A stretch of DNA of 64,000 nucleotides. Source: Olsenella porci. Lineage in GTDB: Bacteria; Actinomycetota; Coriobacteriia; Coriobacteriales; Atopobiaceae. Every line of letters begins with the position of its first letter. Positions within the stretch are counted from its first letter, which is position 1. The notes beneath the pieces were generated by a model that saw only the letters and a program-made list of their open reading frames with translations, did not search any database and was not told the DNA's origin. Below are positions 26,246 to 35,269 of this stretch, one piece after another. The stretch spans positions 310,001 to 374,000 of the forward strand of contig NZ_VUNC01000002.1 in the NCBI RefSeq assembly GCF_009695875.1, written 5' to 3'. Position numbers and translations under genes: made by a program.

Positions 26246-28005
26246 CACATCCCCTCACTCAAAGTCGCTGACCCAACCGTCTTGGAGGAGTCCTTCTCCT
26301 TGTACAGGGGGCTCAGGGCCTTGTTAAGGGACGCCCTGAAGATCGCGTCTGCCTTGCCCACGGTCATCCCCCTGTCCGACTTCTTGTCCTCGGGCTTCTC
26401 GTAGCGCTCGGCGAAGAGGGACGGCGCGCATTCGCGGAGGTATTCACCCTCGAGCGCGAGCAGCGTACTTCGGATCTCCGCACGCCATTCGATGCAGTAC
26501 TCGTCGATGACGGTGTCGCCGTCGCCCGGGAAGTGCGCAATCCTGTCCCTGCAGAGGTGGTCGATCTCACCGAAGGCCTGCGCCCGAACGTAGGACGACT
26601 TGACCCTAGCCCTGTCCTTCGCGCTCTTGTCTCCCGAGGCCCTCTGAACGTTTCGAACGAACCTGACGAGCAGCTCCACTGCCTCGTCGGCCTGCGCTAT
26701 CACCTTCAAGGAACCCGAGCACGCTCGCGAATCATGGCACAGGAGGGCACTGCTGACGTCCAGGATGTCATCGACCCCGTCCTCGAACACGCTCGACTGC
26801 GTTCCGTAGCTCATCCCCTGGGCGTGGATGGCAACGTAGGGGAGGGTCTCCCTCGGCAGGATTTCCTCCTCCTGAAGAAGCTCCGCCCAACGCACCACGC
26901 CCGGGCGACAATCCTCGCTCCCCTCCTCCTTGGAAACGACTGCGGAGAGGCCACGCCAAATTGCACGCTCGGAATCGTGAGCCCTCGGCATTAGAGGGGC
27001 GGAGGGAAGGCCAAGCTTCTTCTGCTGGGCCTCGCTCTTCCTCCAGGCGGTCATCGGTTCGGCATCGGCGCCATTGACGATTGAGGGGATGTCCCCGTAG
27101 CAGCTGACCACCCCAACCACGCGCTGCCCGGTCTCGTCAAAGACGAGCCTCATCCTTCTGCTCTGCCACGTATACGCACTCACGGGGTCATTGGGATTGC
27201 CAGTTGTCGCGGGAACGAGGTCCGGCGTAGTCTCGTCCGCCTCCCACGAGGGAATGCCTGCGGCATTCCCACAGATGAGGTGACCGTTCTTCCGCTTCTC
27301 GTCGAAGAGTACCCAGTTGAGCATCAGGGTCTGGAAGAGGTTCTCCCCTTCCAGGAAAACCCCTCCCTCGGCACCCAACAGCCCCGTTCCGACCGAACCC
27401 TTGGGCGCATACACCTTCCCGCTCTTGACGTGGCTGTTACCCACCACCGGTGTCTTGATTCCAGCAGGAGCGTAACTCTGCTGGAAAATGAGCCAGCGGA
27501 CTCCCTCTGCAAGCGAGAGGCTAGAAATCGTCCCTCTCGCCCTCATCGAGAAAAGGAACTTCTCCGGCTTCGGGACGTCCGCCACCAGCTCGTCAACACC
27601 GTCCGGTTCCTTCCCCACATACTCAAGATCAGGAACCTGGTAGAAGGGGTGCGAGGGATCGTCCAGGTAGAAGCGATCACTGAAGTAATCCAGGTACCTC
27701 CTGATGTCATCCATGTCGAACTTGCCCGCAATCCAGAGACTGTGCCAGAGATCGAGAACATCCTTCTTGCCCAGCACGCCCCCATCCGCGGCCGAAGGCG
27801 AGTTCGCTCGATACAGAATCGCCAGCAGCAGCCGCACTATGGGGAGCTCCTGCATCGGGACATCACCCTGGATTCTTCGAATGCTGGCAGCCCTGTCGAA
27901 AACATCGACCATCGAGAGCTCGCCCCTGCTCCCATCTAGGTAGATGACTGGTATCCATGGGTCAGTTGCGATGCTGAACGCCACCCTCGCGTCCGTCTCG
28001 TCCAT
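26245..28005 (-). CDS. cse1: Cse1 (CasA/Cas8e), Cascade large subunit
   Basis: 586 residues from the ATG at 28005, which follows a very strong GGGAGGGAGGAAGA site; earlier in-frame codons run through the repeat-like element and lack a site. FSIATDPWIPVIYLDGSRGE, VDVFDRAASIRRIQGDVPMQ, and the central LIFQQSYAPAG region are typical. It recognises the PAM and recruits Cas3. Somewhat longer than the E. coli protein (502). First gene of the cse1-cas2 unit, separated from cas3 by 157 bases. Confidence 0.95.
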   Translation of the reverse strand: MDETDARVAFSIATDPWIPVIYLDGSRGELSMVDVFDRAASIRRIQGDVPMQELPIVRLLLAILYRANSPSAADGGVLGKKDVLDLWHSLWIAGKFDMDDIRRYLDYFSDRFYLDDPSHPFYQVPDLEYVGKEPDGVDELVADVPKPEKFLFSMRARGTISSLSLAEGVRWLIFQQSYAPAGIKTPVVGNSHVKSGKVYAPKGSVGTGLLGAEGGVFLEGENLFQTLMLNWVLFDEKRKNGHLICGNAAGIPSWEADETTPDLVPATTGNPNDPVSAYTWQSRRMRLVFDETGQRVVGVVSCYGDIPSIVNGADAEPMTAWRKSEAQQKKLGLPSAPLMPRAHDSERAIWRGLSAVVSKEEGSEDCRPGVVRWAELLQEEEILPRETLPYVAIHAQGMSYGTQSSVFEDGVDDILDVSSALLCHDSRACSGSLKVIAQADEAVELLVRFVRNVQRASGDKSAKDRARVKSSYVRAQAFGEIDHLCRDRIAHFPGDGDTVIDEYCIEWRAEIRSTLLALEGEYLRECAPSLFAERYEKPEDKKSDRGMTVGKADAIFRASLNKALSPLYKEKDSSKTVGSATLSEGM

Positions 28006-28162
28006 TCTTCCTCCCTCCCGATTAACGTTCGACGTAACCAACCCCCGCAAATGCGGGGAACACACGAACCCGTTGACCACCTATGGGTCACCCCCCGGAA
28101 TCAATTCCTCAGAACCAGGAACGGGGGAATACCAACCTCCTTTCTCTTGGTTTGATTCTATT
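28006..28162 (-). promoter_or_regulatory. Regulatory gap between cas3 and cse1
   Basis: 157 noncoding bases inside an otherwise tightly packed cluster. They hold, in transcription order, AAAGGAGG with no start codon after it, an AT-rich patch, a near-palindrome GGAAT-TG-ATTCC (28108-28097), the repeat-like stem, and the cse1 ribosome site. Likely holds a separate promoter or post-transcriptional control for the Cascade/adaptation genes; I could not fix a convincing -35/-10 pair. Confidence 0.5.
28036..28063 (-). repeat. Isolated CRISPR-repeat-like element upstream of cse1
   Basis: On the minus strand GTGTTCCCCGC-ATTT-GCGGGGGTTGGTT matches 19 of 28 positions of the array repeat and keeps the full CCCCGC/GCGGGG stem and the GTG start. 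It lies 31 bases before the cse1 start codon and has no second repeat beside it. It is in the same orientation as the array repeats. See finding on cas autoregulation. Confidence 0.85.
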
Positions 28163-28191
28163 TCAATTAGGTTGTGAAAGGGTTGGTATTC
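28127..28191. repeat. 11-bp inverted repeat at the cas3 3' end
   Basis: GAATACCAACC at 28127-28137 and GGTTGGTATTC at 28181-28191 are exact reverse complements, 43 bases apart, straddling the cas3 stop codon (28163-28165). The same core GGTTGGT also occurs in the tail of the repeat-like element at 28036-28063. Could be an RNA stem separating cas3 from cse1 messages, or an operator pair. Confidence 0.7.
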
Positions 28192-31100
28192 TACGAACGG
28201 TCGATAGCCCATCGCGACGGGTGTATCGAAGCTCATTTCCAAGAACGGTCGCCTCGAACGACCCATCATCCATCTCCCTCATGGGAAGAAGGAGCCTCCC
28301 AGCAAGCCACGGGGAGTCCTGCCAGGCGTAAACGTATCTCCCGCACTTCTCCTCGAGTTCCCCGATGCACTTGTCCTCGAGGGAGACAGGACATACCGAG
28401 AGGGGAAGCCTGACGGCGCACTGGGCAATGAGTCGCGCCAATGCCGGGCGAGGCTCCTCGTACGTTGGGATCTCCTCCCCAGCTTCTACCCCCGAATACG
28501 ACACCCAGGGCAGGAGCGAGATTCCCCCTCCGTCGCACTCCCTCACGAGAAGGACCTCGATAGACTCCTGCGTGTCTCGAACGGCACGCTGGCCACGATC
28601 CTCGTCCCCTCTCACCTGGTTGTGGGAAGCAAGGGATGACAGACGAGACTGATCGCGAACGAGCTCCTTAACGTCAGAGAGGAGGTATGTCTTCGCCCTA
28701 TTCGTCTTTTCCACCTCCTTGGACTCCCTCGCCGCACAGCCCTTCTGGTACTCCTCACGCCAACGCTCGGGGATATATGCCGAGATATTGCGAGAGTAGG
28801 CGGTCCTCACGAGGCGGGGGATATCGTTGGGAAGGGAGACTTCCATCCTCGAACCGGCATCGACGAGTCCGAGAACTGCGAGCGATTCCAGAGTCGAAGC
28901 TTTCTGGTATACAAACGTGATGCTCTTGGAGACGCTGGGGACGCCATCCTCCCACTCCTCGATGCCACGAATGAAGCACTCTGCCGAGCGGAGCTTCTCG
29001 GGACGGCTCGACTCCCCCTCCCCCCTTTGGTGCCTGTGCATCCTTCCCAACCTCTGCAACAGCAGGTCAATGGGGGCGACATCGGTCACCAGCACGTCGA
29101 AATCGATGTCGAGCGACTGTTCGAGCACCTGCGTGCCGACGACGATGGACAGCACGGGTCGTCTGCCGTTCTCCCGAGTCGCATCTCGCCCAAGCCGAGA
29201 CCTCAGCTCCTTTTCGTTCTCCATCCTGTCCAGGTCCATGAACCTGGAGTGGTCGAGCGAGACGACGTCCCTCCCGAACGAGTTTGAAAGCGCCTTCGCA
29301 ACCTCCTGCGCCCTCGAGACCGTATCGCAGATGACCCCAGCGCAACCGCCTCCGGAGAGCCTCTCGGAGAGAAGCGACGCCAGCGTGTCCAGTTCGTCGT
29401 CGATGAGCGAGAGCGCAACGTCCACGCAACGACCGGACGCCTCGGTCTCAAGCGTCTTCGACGCTGTGCCATCGGTATAGGTGATCAGGGGATAGGCATC
29501 CAATCTCGCCTCGGGAATGAGCGACGCAACACCTTGCTGCGTCGGAGGCGGAGCGCCAGTGGACTTCTTCCTAGACCCAGACAGGTACGCCGGGACGAAC
29601 CTTCTTTTCGACGAATCGGAAGCGTTTGGGTTTGTAAGGCTCTCCGACGCCTTCCAACCGCACAGGTACCAGTCGGTCATCTGCCTGCGAAGGTCACTCG
29701 GGAGCGTCGCGGAGAGGAGAATGACGGGCGTATGCCAGTAGCCGAGCCACTGGAGGACCCTGAAGAGGTACTGACGCATGTAGAGGTCGTAGGCATGGCA
29801 CTCGTCGATGATCACGACCTTGCCCGCGACGGAAAGCTGCCTGAGTGGCAGGTGTCTCATGTCAAGCGCCGCCATCAGGACCTGGTCAACGGTGCAGACC
29901 ACGAAGTTCGAGAGCATACCTTTCTTGCGGCCGAACATCCAGTCTGACGCGACGACGTGCTCTTGCATGGAGAGGCCAGTGGCCTTCCCCAACCGCTCGG
30001 CAGACGCCACGGAATTGAAGCCATCCTCCCCGCTCGCATGGACGATGCCTTGGAACTTCTCGTTGAGCTGAGCCTTTCCGTGAGCGAGGTAGATGCTCTT
30101 CTCGGGGATCCCTGGGTCTTGCGGAAGACGCTCGAGCCAGTACTCGACCCTCGCGAACATCGCATCCGTCGTCGCCATGGTGGGAAGCGCAATGCAGACG
30201 CCCGCTGCGCCGGTACGGACGGCAAGGACCTCCGCGGCAGCAAGGGCACCCTCCGTCTTCCCCTCTCCCATCGGAGCTTCGATGATAATCAGGCCGGGCT
30301 CCTTCGTCTCCAACGCGATATGCATTGCAGCACTCTGAATTGGACGGGGAGATGCGCCGGCCGGAAGCGAGAAGCGCTTGGAGAAGAACTCGTCGAATGG
30401 CTTCACCTTCGGCATCGGCTCCCTCCAGGCGGGGGTGAGGGAGACGCGATGCCAGCCGGTGGACTCGCGGTCATCAAAGTCGATGCGCCTCTCCCCCGCA
30501 TCCATGAGCTGGACGAGGGGATAGAAGTCCTCGTCGCTCGCAATCCAGTCGCACATGGTGACGAGGCCCGTAACCAGGCACGCCGTCGCCGCAGGAAGCG
30601 GGACGGAGGATAGCTTCTGCAGATCCGAGTCGGTTAGCCCCGAGATTGCGAGACAGAAACGAATCAGCTCCTCTTGAACCTTGGGCCAGTCGTCCACGCA
30701 ATCGTCCGCGCTACCGATTGCAACCATATTGCTGGGGTCCATGTCAAAGCCGACGATACCCTGGAAGTTCCCGTGGTGGGCACCAACGACATCGGCATAG
30801 GAGAGAGCAACGCTCCTCTCCCATCCATAGTCTTGGAGTGCCTTGGTGAGGAGGTACTCCCCCGCGACGGGGTGCGTCGGCTTGCTTCTGCTCCCAAGAT
30901 CATGCCGCACGGGCAGACCTGCGTGCTCCACCATCCAGACAAGACCCCCGCCGCTGGCGCCGAAGTGAGGACGAATGCCCTTCGCCTGGAAGATGGGGGT
31001 CGCCTTGCCGATATCATGGGCGCTTCCAAGGAAGATGCAGACGCGTCTCGCAAGACCCTGGTCCCCATCCAGGGGCCGAGAAATTGCCTTCCTCAGGCAC

Positions 31101-31267
31101 TCGGAAAGCCACTCGTCCCAGAGGTGCGAGATGACAGAGGCAGAGTCGGCCATGTGGACGTAGAGCGGAAGCCACCTCTCACCAATCCCGTAGTCAGACT
31201 TCCCCCAAATCGATCGGGCCTGTTTTGAGAGGCCCTTGACTTTCTCTACTGGCGACACCTTGCCCAC
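28163..31267 (-). CDS. cas3: Cas3 helicase-nuclease
   Basis: 1034 residues with an HD nuclease domain then an SF2 helicase. HD motif AHDIGKATP (His84-Asp85), THPVAGEYLL and GAHHGNFQG supply the nuclease metals. Helicase: Walker A APMGEGKTEG (about 331-340), DECHAY (motif II), LLSATLP (motif III) and LLQRLGRMHRH (motif VI). It degrades target DNA after Cascade forms an R-loop. Full length, no frameshift. Encoded first in the cluster, in its own unit upstream of the 157-base gap. Confidence 0.96.
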   Translation of the reverse strand: MGKVSPVEKVKGLSKQARSIWGKSDYGIGERWLPLYVHMADSASVISHLWDEWLSECLRKAISRPLDGDQGLARRVCIFLGSAHDIGKATPIFQAKGIRPHFGASGGGLVWMVEHAGLPVRHDLGSRSKPTHPVAGEYLLTKALQDYGWERSVALSYADVVGAHHGNFQGIVGFDMDPSNMVAIGSADDCVDDWPKVQEELIRFCLAISGLTDSDLQKLSSVPLPAATACLVTGLVTMCDWIASDEDFYPLVQLMDAGERRIDFDDRESTGWHRVSLTPAWREPMPKVKPFDEFFSKRFSLPAGASPRPIQSAAMHIALETKEPGLIIIEAPMGEGKTEGALAAAEVLAVRTGAAGVCIALPTMATTDAMFARVEYWLERLPQDPGIPEKSIYLAHGKAQLNEKFQGIVHASGEDGFNSVASAERLGKATGLSMQEHVVASDWMFGRKKGMLSNFVVCTVDQVLMAALDMRHLPLRQLSVAGKVVIIDECHAYDLYMRQYLFRVLQWLGYWHTPVILLSATLPSDLRRQMTDWYLCGWKASESLTNPNASDSSKRRFVPAYLSGSRKKSTGAPPPTQQGVASLIPEARLDAYPLITYTDGTASKTLETEASGRCVDVALSLIDDELDTLASLLSERLSGGGCAGVICDTVSRAQEVAKALSNSFGRDVVSLDHSRFMDLDRMENEKELRSRLGRDATRENGRRPVLSIVVGTQVLEQSLDIDFDVLVTDVAPIDLLLQRLGRMHRHQRGEGESSRPEKLRSAECFIRGIEEWEDGVPSVSKSITFVYQKASTLESLAVLGLVDAGSRMEVSLPNDIPRLVRTAYSRNISAYIPERWREEYQKGCAARESKEVEKTNRAKTYLLSDVKELVRDQSRLSSLASHNQVRGDEDRGQRAVRDTQESIEVLLVRECDGGGISLLPWVSYSGVEAGEEIPTYEEPRPALARLIAQCAVRLPLSVCPVSLEDKCIGELEEKCGRYVYAWQDSPWLAGRLLLPMREMDDGSFEATVLGNELRYTRRDGLSTVRRIPTLSQPN

Positions 31268-31622
31268 CCCTTTGGGACGAGAGACTGCGACGAAGCGCTT
31301 AATACTCCCGTTCAGGGTCGCTCATACCCCGGACAAAAATGGTCCCTGCTCGACGCCCGGCAGAAACCATTCTCCCATTGGTGTTGTTTTGTGTCTCAAG
31401 TACCTAGATGTCATCAGCTGGAAGCTGCCCGCTCGAGCTTCCAGAAAGAGATGGCATTGCAAGGGAGGTGAAGGGTGACCGTTCGCCAGCGGAAAGACAC
31501 CCGAAGGGCTAACGTTGACCAAACCCTTCCCACACAAGAGCAAGCCCGGAGGCAAGGTCGAACCCCTTGCCCCCGGGCACCTCTCGTGCGATTGGTTGTC
31601 GAGTCGCAAACTACGCCAGCTC
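31268..31622. other. Intergenic region upstream of cas3
   Basis: 355 bases. Expected to hold the cas3 promoter on the minus strand; a CTTGAGACACAAAACAAC stretch near 31392-31409 is the AT-richest part, but no clear -10 follows at the right distance. The right part holds a strong hairpin listed separately. No gene supported. Confidence 0.4.
31544..31578 (-). terminator. Strong hairpin, probable terminator of dehydrogenase gene
   Basis: GCCCGGAGGCAAGG (31544-31557) pairs with CCTTGCCCCCGGGC (31565-31578) at 13 of 14 positions around a 7-base loop. It lies 45 bases past the stop of the D-2-hydroxyacid dehydrogenase gene. The following tract CTTGCTCTTGTG is only weakly U-rich, so intrinsic termination is plausible but not certain. 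Confidence 0.5.
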
Positions 31623-32633
31623 TCACGCCCCCATGCCGACGGGAACGTCGTTTACAAGCTTGAACAGCTGGTCCCTCTCGCCATTGATAAAGTGGACGAT
31701 GTTCTGGCACGGAATCACCTGCACGTCGCGCATCGACGCGGTGGAGTAAAACGCCGAGTGAGGGGTGATGATGACGTTGTCCCTCCCAACCAGCGGGTGA
31801 TTCGCCAGGTCCGGCGTCTCGTCGTAGAGGACGTCGGCGCCAAATGCCCGGATGGTGCCGTCGTCGAGTGCCTTGACGAGTGCTCCCTCGTCCACCGCAA
31901 GCCCCCTTCCGAGGTTGATGAGGATGGGTGACCTCCGCATCTTCGAGAACGCTTCGGCGTTGAAGAAGAACCGGTTGCTGTCCGTCAGGCACATGTGGCT
32001 CACGATGATGTCGGCACTCGCGAACAGCTCGTCCCGGTCGGTCACGCGCTCCACGCCCAGGCGCTCGAACTCCTCGTCCGCGACGTAGGGGTCGTATGCG
32101 ATGACCCTCTTCACCAGGCCGGACGCCTTCCTCGCGGTGCACTTCCCGATCTTGCCAAAGCCGACGATTCCCAGCGTCTGGTCCTGCATCCTGGGATACT
32201 CAGGGGCAGCGGCAAAGTCCCACACGTGCTCGTCCTCGATCTGCCTCGTGTAGAACCTGAGGTGCTTGTTGAGTGCGAACATGTAGGCGATGGCGCTCTC
32301 CGAGACGTCCCAGGTGCAGTACTCCCCCACCGGGCACACCCCCACCCCGTGTCGGGTCGCCGCCTCCAGGTCAACGTTGTCGTAGCCAGTCGCGTTGATC
32401 GCGACGACCTTGAGGTTTGGCGCGTGCGCAAACGCCTCCTCGTCCATCGGGACAAACGCCGTAAGAAGGGCATCGGCATCGGAGAGAAGCTCCAGGAACT
32501 CCCCCCTCTCGCTGTCATCATATGGGTGGACGACAACCTTAAGGTCATCTCCCAAACCCATCCTCAGTGTCTCGACCTCGAGGGAGTGGTCGGGCATCAT
32601 GCTCTCCGGATAGTCGCAGATGAGTACCTTCAT
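31623..32633 (-). CDS. D-isomer-specific 2-hydroxyacid dehydrogenase (C-terminal-binding-protein-like)
   Basis: 336 residues. Rossmann motif GIVGFGKIGKCTA, catalytic Arg in INLGRGLAVDEGAL, Glu in DVLYDETPDL, and His in ITPHSAFYS. The AINATGYDNVDLEAA and CTWDVSESAIAYM stretches place it with CtBP-like family members. NAD-dependent reduction of a 2-keto acid; substrate not predictable. Last gene of the leftward arginine-type cluster, so it may handle a keto acid from amino acid breakdown. Confidence 0.9.
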   Translation of the reverse strand: MKVLICDYPESMMPDHSLEVETLRMGLGDDLKVVVHPYDDSERGEFLELLSDADALLTAFVPMDEEAFAHAPNLKVVAINATGYDNVDLEAATRHGVGVCPVGEYCTWDVSESAIAYMFALNKHLRFYTRQIEDEHVWDFAAAPEYPRMQDQTLGIVGFGKIGKCTARKASGLVKRVIAYDPYVADEEFERLGVERVTDRDELFASADIIVSHMCLTDSNRFFFNAEAFSKMRRSPILINLGRGLAVDEGALVKALDDGTIRAFGADVLYDETPDLANHPLVGRDNVIITPHSAFYSTASMRDVQVIPCQNIVHFINGERDQLFKLVNDVPVGMGA

Positions 32634-32739
32634 GGTGCTATTGCTCCCCTCTTGCAGAAGAGGGGCGGCGGCCCAGCAGAGTGCCGTCGCCCCAGATAGC
32701 CACTTTCGCGTTTCGTTGCAGTTCCCGCGTCGCGCCTTC

Positions 32740-33600
32740 TTACGGGCGCTCGATGGGCTGCGTCAGGCAGTGCGGGCCACCGCCGGCGTGCAGGATCTGG
32801 TCAAAGGGCACGTCGATGACCTCGAGACCCAGGGCACGCATCTTGTCGTTGATGTGCTTGTTCTTCTCGATGGCGACTACCTTGCCGTCACCGATGCACT
32901 CCACGTTGCAGCCGTGCTTGTACATGTCCTCGGAGGCGACGGGGATGATCTCGAAGTTGCGGCGCTTGAGCATCTGGATGAAGTTGTACGGGAGCTCGTC
33001 CAGACAGGCGAGCGCGACCTGCGGGGCGACGATGTTGAAGACCATGTCCAGGTGCAGGTTGTAGGGCGGGCAGGGGACGCCCACGACGGTGTAGCCGTAC
33101 TTCTGGAGCTGGTCCCTGAGGTTTGCGACGCCCGCCTCGTCCGTGCGGTCGACCATGCCAAACGCGAGCGTGTGCTCGTCGACCATCCAGAAGTCGCCGC
33201 CCTCAAAACAGCCGGCGTTGCAACGCGCGATGATGGGGACGCCCATCTCCTTGAGCTTCTGCTCGTACGCCACGGCCTCCACCTGGCGGACGGGATGGCG
33301 GAAGTGGCCCATGATGGCACCCTCGCGGACCATCGCGCCATAGTCGCGGGCAAAGGTCATGACCTGGAACTCGGGCTTTGCCTCGACCTCAACGACCTCG
33401 ATCCCGTTGTCGCGGTACGCCTGGACGAGCGCCTCCCACTCGCGGACCATGACGTCGTTCTTCTCGGTGTCGCCCTTGCGCATCCACTCCGAGGTGATCA
33501 CGTTGATGCCGTTGAAGGTGTAGTACTTGGGCGAGCAGACCATGACCTTCTTGAGGACGTTCGTCGCGTTGCTGACGTAGACCTTCTCATCGGTAGACAT
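32740..33600 (-). CDS. Arginine deiminase/DDAH-fold amidinohydrolase
   Basis: 286 residues from the ATG at 33600 (MSTDEKVYVSNATNVLKKVM); an upstream in-frame start at 33639 has no better site. FARDYGAMVREG, CFEGGDFWMVDE, NLHLDMVFN and the C-terminal AGGGPHCLTQPI with the nucleophilic Cys match dimethylarginine dimethylaminohydrolase and related guanidino-group enzymes. It would release citrulline from arginine or a methylated arginine. Neighbouring ornithine carbamoyltransferase and permease fit a citrulline-handling pathway. Exact substrate not certain. Confidence 0.82.
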   Translation of the reverse strand: MSTDEKVYVSNATNVLKKVMVCSPKYYTFNGINVITSEWMRKGDTEKNDVMVREWEALVQAYRDNGIEVVEVEAKPEFQVMTFARDYGAMVREGAIMGHFRHPVRQVEAVAYEQKLKEMGVPIIARCNAGCFEGGDFWMVDEHTLAFGMVDRTDEAGVANLRDQLQKYGYTVVGVPCPPYNLHLDMVFNIVAPQVALACLDELPYNFIQMLKRRNFEIIPVASEDMYKHGCNVECIGDGKVVAIEKNKHINDKMRALGLEVIDVPFDQILHAGGGPHCLTQPIERP

Positions 33601-33712
33601 AGGTGGCACATCCCTTCGGTTGGTGTTCTCTTGCCGCACGGGGCCGTCCCCATGCGATTGGGTGGATTTTTGCTAGTTGACTTGCGTATGAGTTCTTTAC
33701 TAATCCCGCTGG

Positions 33713-35248
33713 TTACCCCACGAAGACCCCGACGACCAGGAAGACGCAGCAGGTCACGAAGAAGATCCCGAGGATGGGGAGGATCCTCCTGACCCAGTCC
33801 GCATAGCTCATGTGGGCGGCGGACGTGCAGGTCATCACGACGACGGAGGCCGGGGTCACCATCTTCGCCATGCCGAGCGCCATGCACATGATGGTCACCA
33901 TGAGGCTGGGGTTGACGCCAGCGAACCTTGCGAGCGACGCCATGATCGCCATCGTCGCCGCGGCCATGCCCGTAGAGCTGGGGATAAAGCAGGCGAGCAC
34001 GAAGTAGAAGGCGAGGGAGACGATCACGAAGACCACGGGCGGCAGGGCGGCGAGGGTCGTCTCCCCCAGGTGGAGGATCGTTGGCGTGATGCCACCCGCA
34101 TCCATGACCACCTGGATGCCGCGCGCCATGGGGACCACGAACGCGGTGGGAACAAGGCCTGCCGCACCCTTCATGACGATGTCGACGATTCGGTCGATGT
34201 CATATCCCATCACGAAGCCGATGGCGATGGTGGCGACGAGGACGAGCATGCTGAGCTCGTTGAAGTACCAGCTGCCAAACGGCGTGATGTCCTGCCCCAG
34301 CACCATCCCGAGGACGGGAACGCCCGCGAGGAATCCGAGGAAGTCAGAGAAGAACGTCCAGCTCTCGCTGATCGAGGTCCAGGGGATGAACGCAAGAACC
34401 ATGATGGCGAACACCGCGATGAACAGGCCGAGCGAGACCTTCTGGCAGTGGTCAAGCTCCCCCGCGCCCTGGGCATCCCCGCCGAACTCGCGGATGTCCT
34501 CGTCCCTCCGGAAGTACTGGACGGAGAGCTCGGGGTTGCGCTGTACCCTATCCGCATAGCGGCAGATGATGAGGCTTGCCAGCGCAACCAGGGTGACGAG
34601 CAGCAGCGCCCTGAGCAAAAGCCCATCTCCGCTGGAGATTCCCGCAATGCCCGAGGCCACGCCCACGGAGAAGGGGTTCACCGTGGATGCCAGGCAGCCG
34701 ACCTGCGTGCCGATGACCACGATCATGATGGCGACCACCGTGTCGAGCCCCAGCGAGAGGATGGCGGGGACGAACATCATGAAGTAGACGATGCCCTCCT
34801 CGTAGGCACCTTCGACCGTCCCAAAGAACGCCATGACCGCAACCAGGATGGTGATGAGGAGATGGGCGTTGGAGGCGTTCTTGGCGGTTATCCCCTTGAG
34901 GGCGACGCTGATCGCCCCCGTGTTGTCCATCATCTCGAGGAAGCTGCCAAAGAACATGATCGTGAGCGAGATGGAGATTGCCGCGCTCGTGGTCTCTGAC
35001 CCCACCATGCCGATGATCGGCGCCAGAAAGACGTCCCAGATGCCCTGGGGGTTCGCCTCTACCACATGGTAGGTTCCCGCAATCGCCTGGCCGGCGTCGT
35101 CCAGGTCGTAGGCGCCACCGGGAACGAACCAGGTGAGAACCGCGATGGCGCAGATCACCACGAAGAGAATCACATAGGTGTTGGGGCTCTTTCGCCTCTG
35201 TCCCGACTTTGAGACGGAGCCCGCATCCTTGGTTGCCTCAGAAGCCAT
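33713..35248 (-). CDS. YfcC-family membrane permease (arginine/ornithine or dicarboxylate type)
   Basis: 511 residues with about 12 hydrophobic segments after a polar N-terminus. YVILFVVICAIAVLTWFVPG, GSETTSAAISISLTIMFFGS, FFGTVEGAYEEGIVYFMMFV and FIPSSTGMAAATMAIMASLA are typical of the YfcC/DcuC superfamily. Members often sit in arginine catabolic clusters as presumed arginine/ornithine or citrulline exchangers; here flanked by an OTC and an arginine-deiminase-fold enzyme. Transported substrate is inference. Confidence 0.85.
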   Translation of the reverse strand: MASEATKDAGSVSKSGQRRKSPNTYVILFVVICAIAVLTWFVPGGAYDLDDAGQAIAGTYHVVEANPQGIWDVFLAPIIGMVGSETTSAAISISLTIMFFGSFLEMMDNTGAISVALKGITAKNASNAHLLITILVAVMAFFGTVEGAYEEGIVYFMMFVPAILSLGLDTVVAIMIVVIGTQVGCLASTVNPFSVGVASGIAGISSGDGLLLRALLLVTLVALASLIICRYADRVQRNPELSVQYFRRDEDIREFGGDAQGAGELDHCQKVSLGLFIAVFAIMVLAFIPWTSISESWTFFSDFLGFLAGVPVLGMVLGQDITPFGSWYFNELSMLVLVATIAIGFVMGYDIDRIVDIVMKGAAGLVPTAFVVPMARGIQVVMDAGGITPTILHLGETTLAALPPVVFVIVSLAFYFVLACFIPSSTGMAAATMAIMASLARFAGVNPSLMVTIMCMALGMAKMVTPASVVVMTCTSAAHMSYADWVRRILPILGIFFVTCCVFLVVGVFVG

Positions 35249-35269
35249 GTGAACCTCCTTCCGATGAGG

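Noticed and set aside
31500-31580. Possible match between this region and the spacer-like sequence after the isolated repeat (GTCGAAC, TAACGTT)
   Set aside because: Only 7-base words match and the site is about 290 bases upstream of cas3; chance level, so not claimed as a CreR target.
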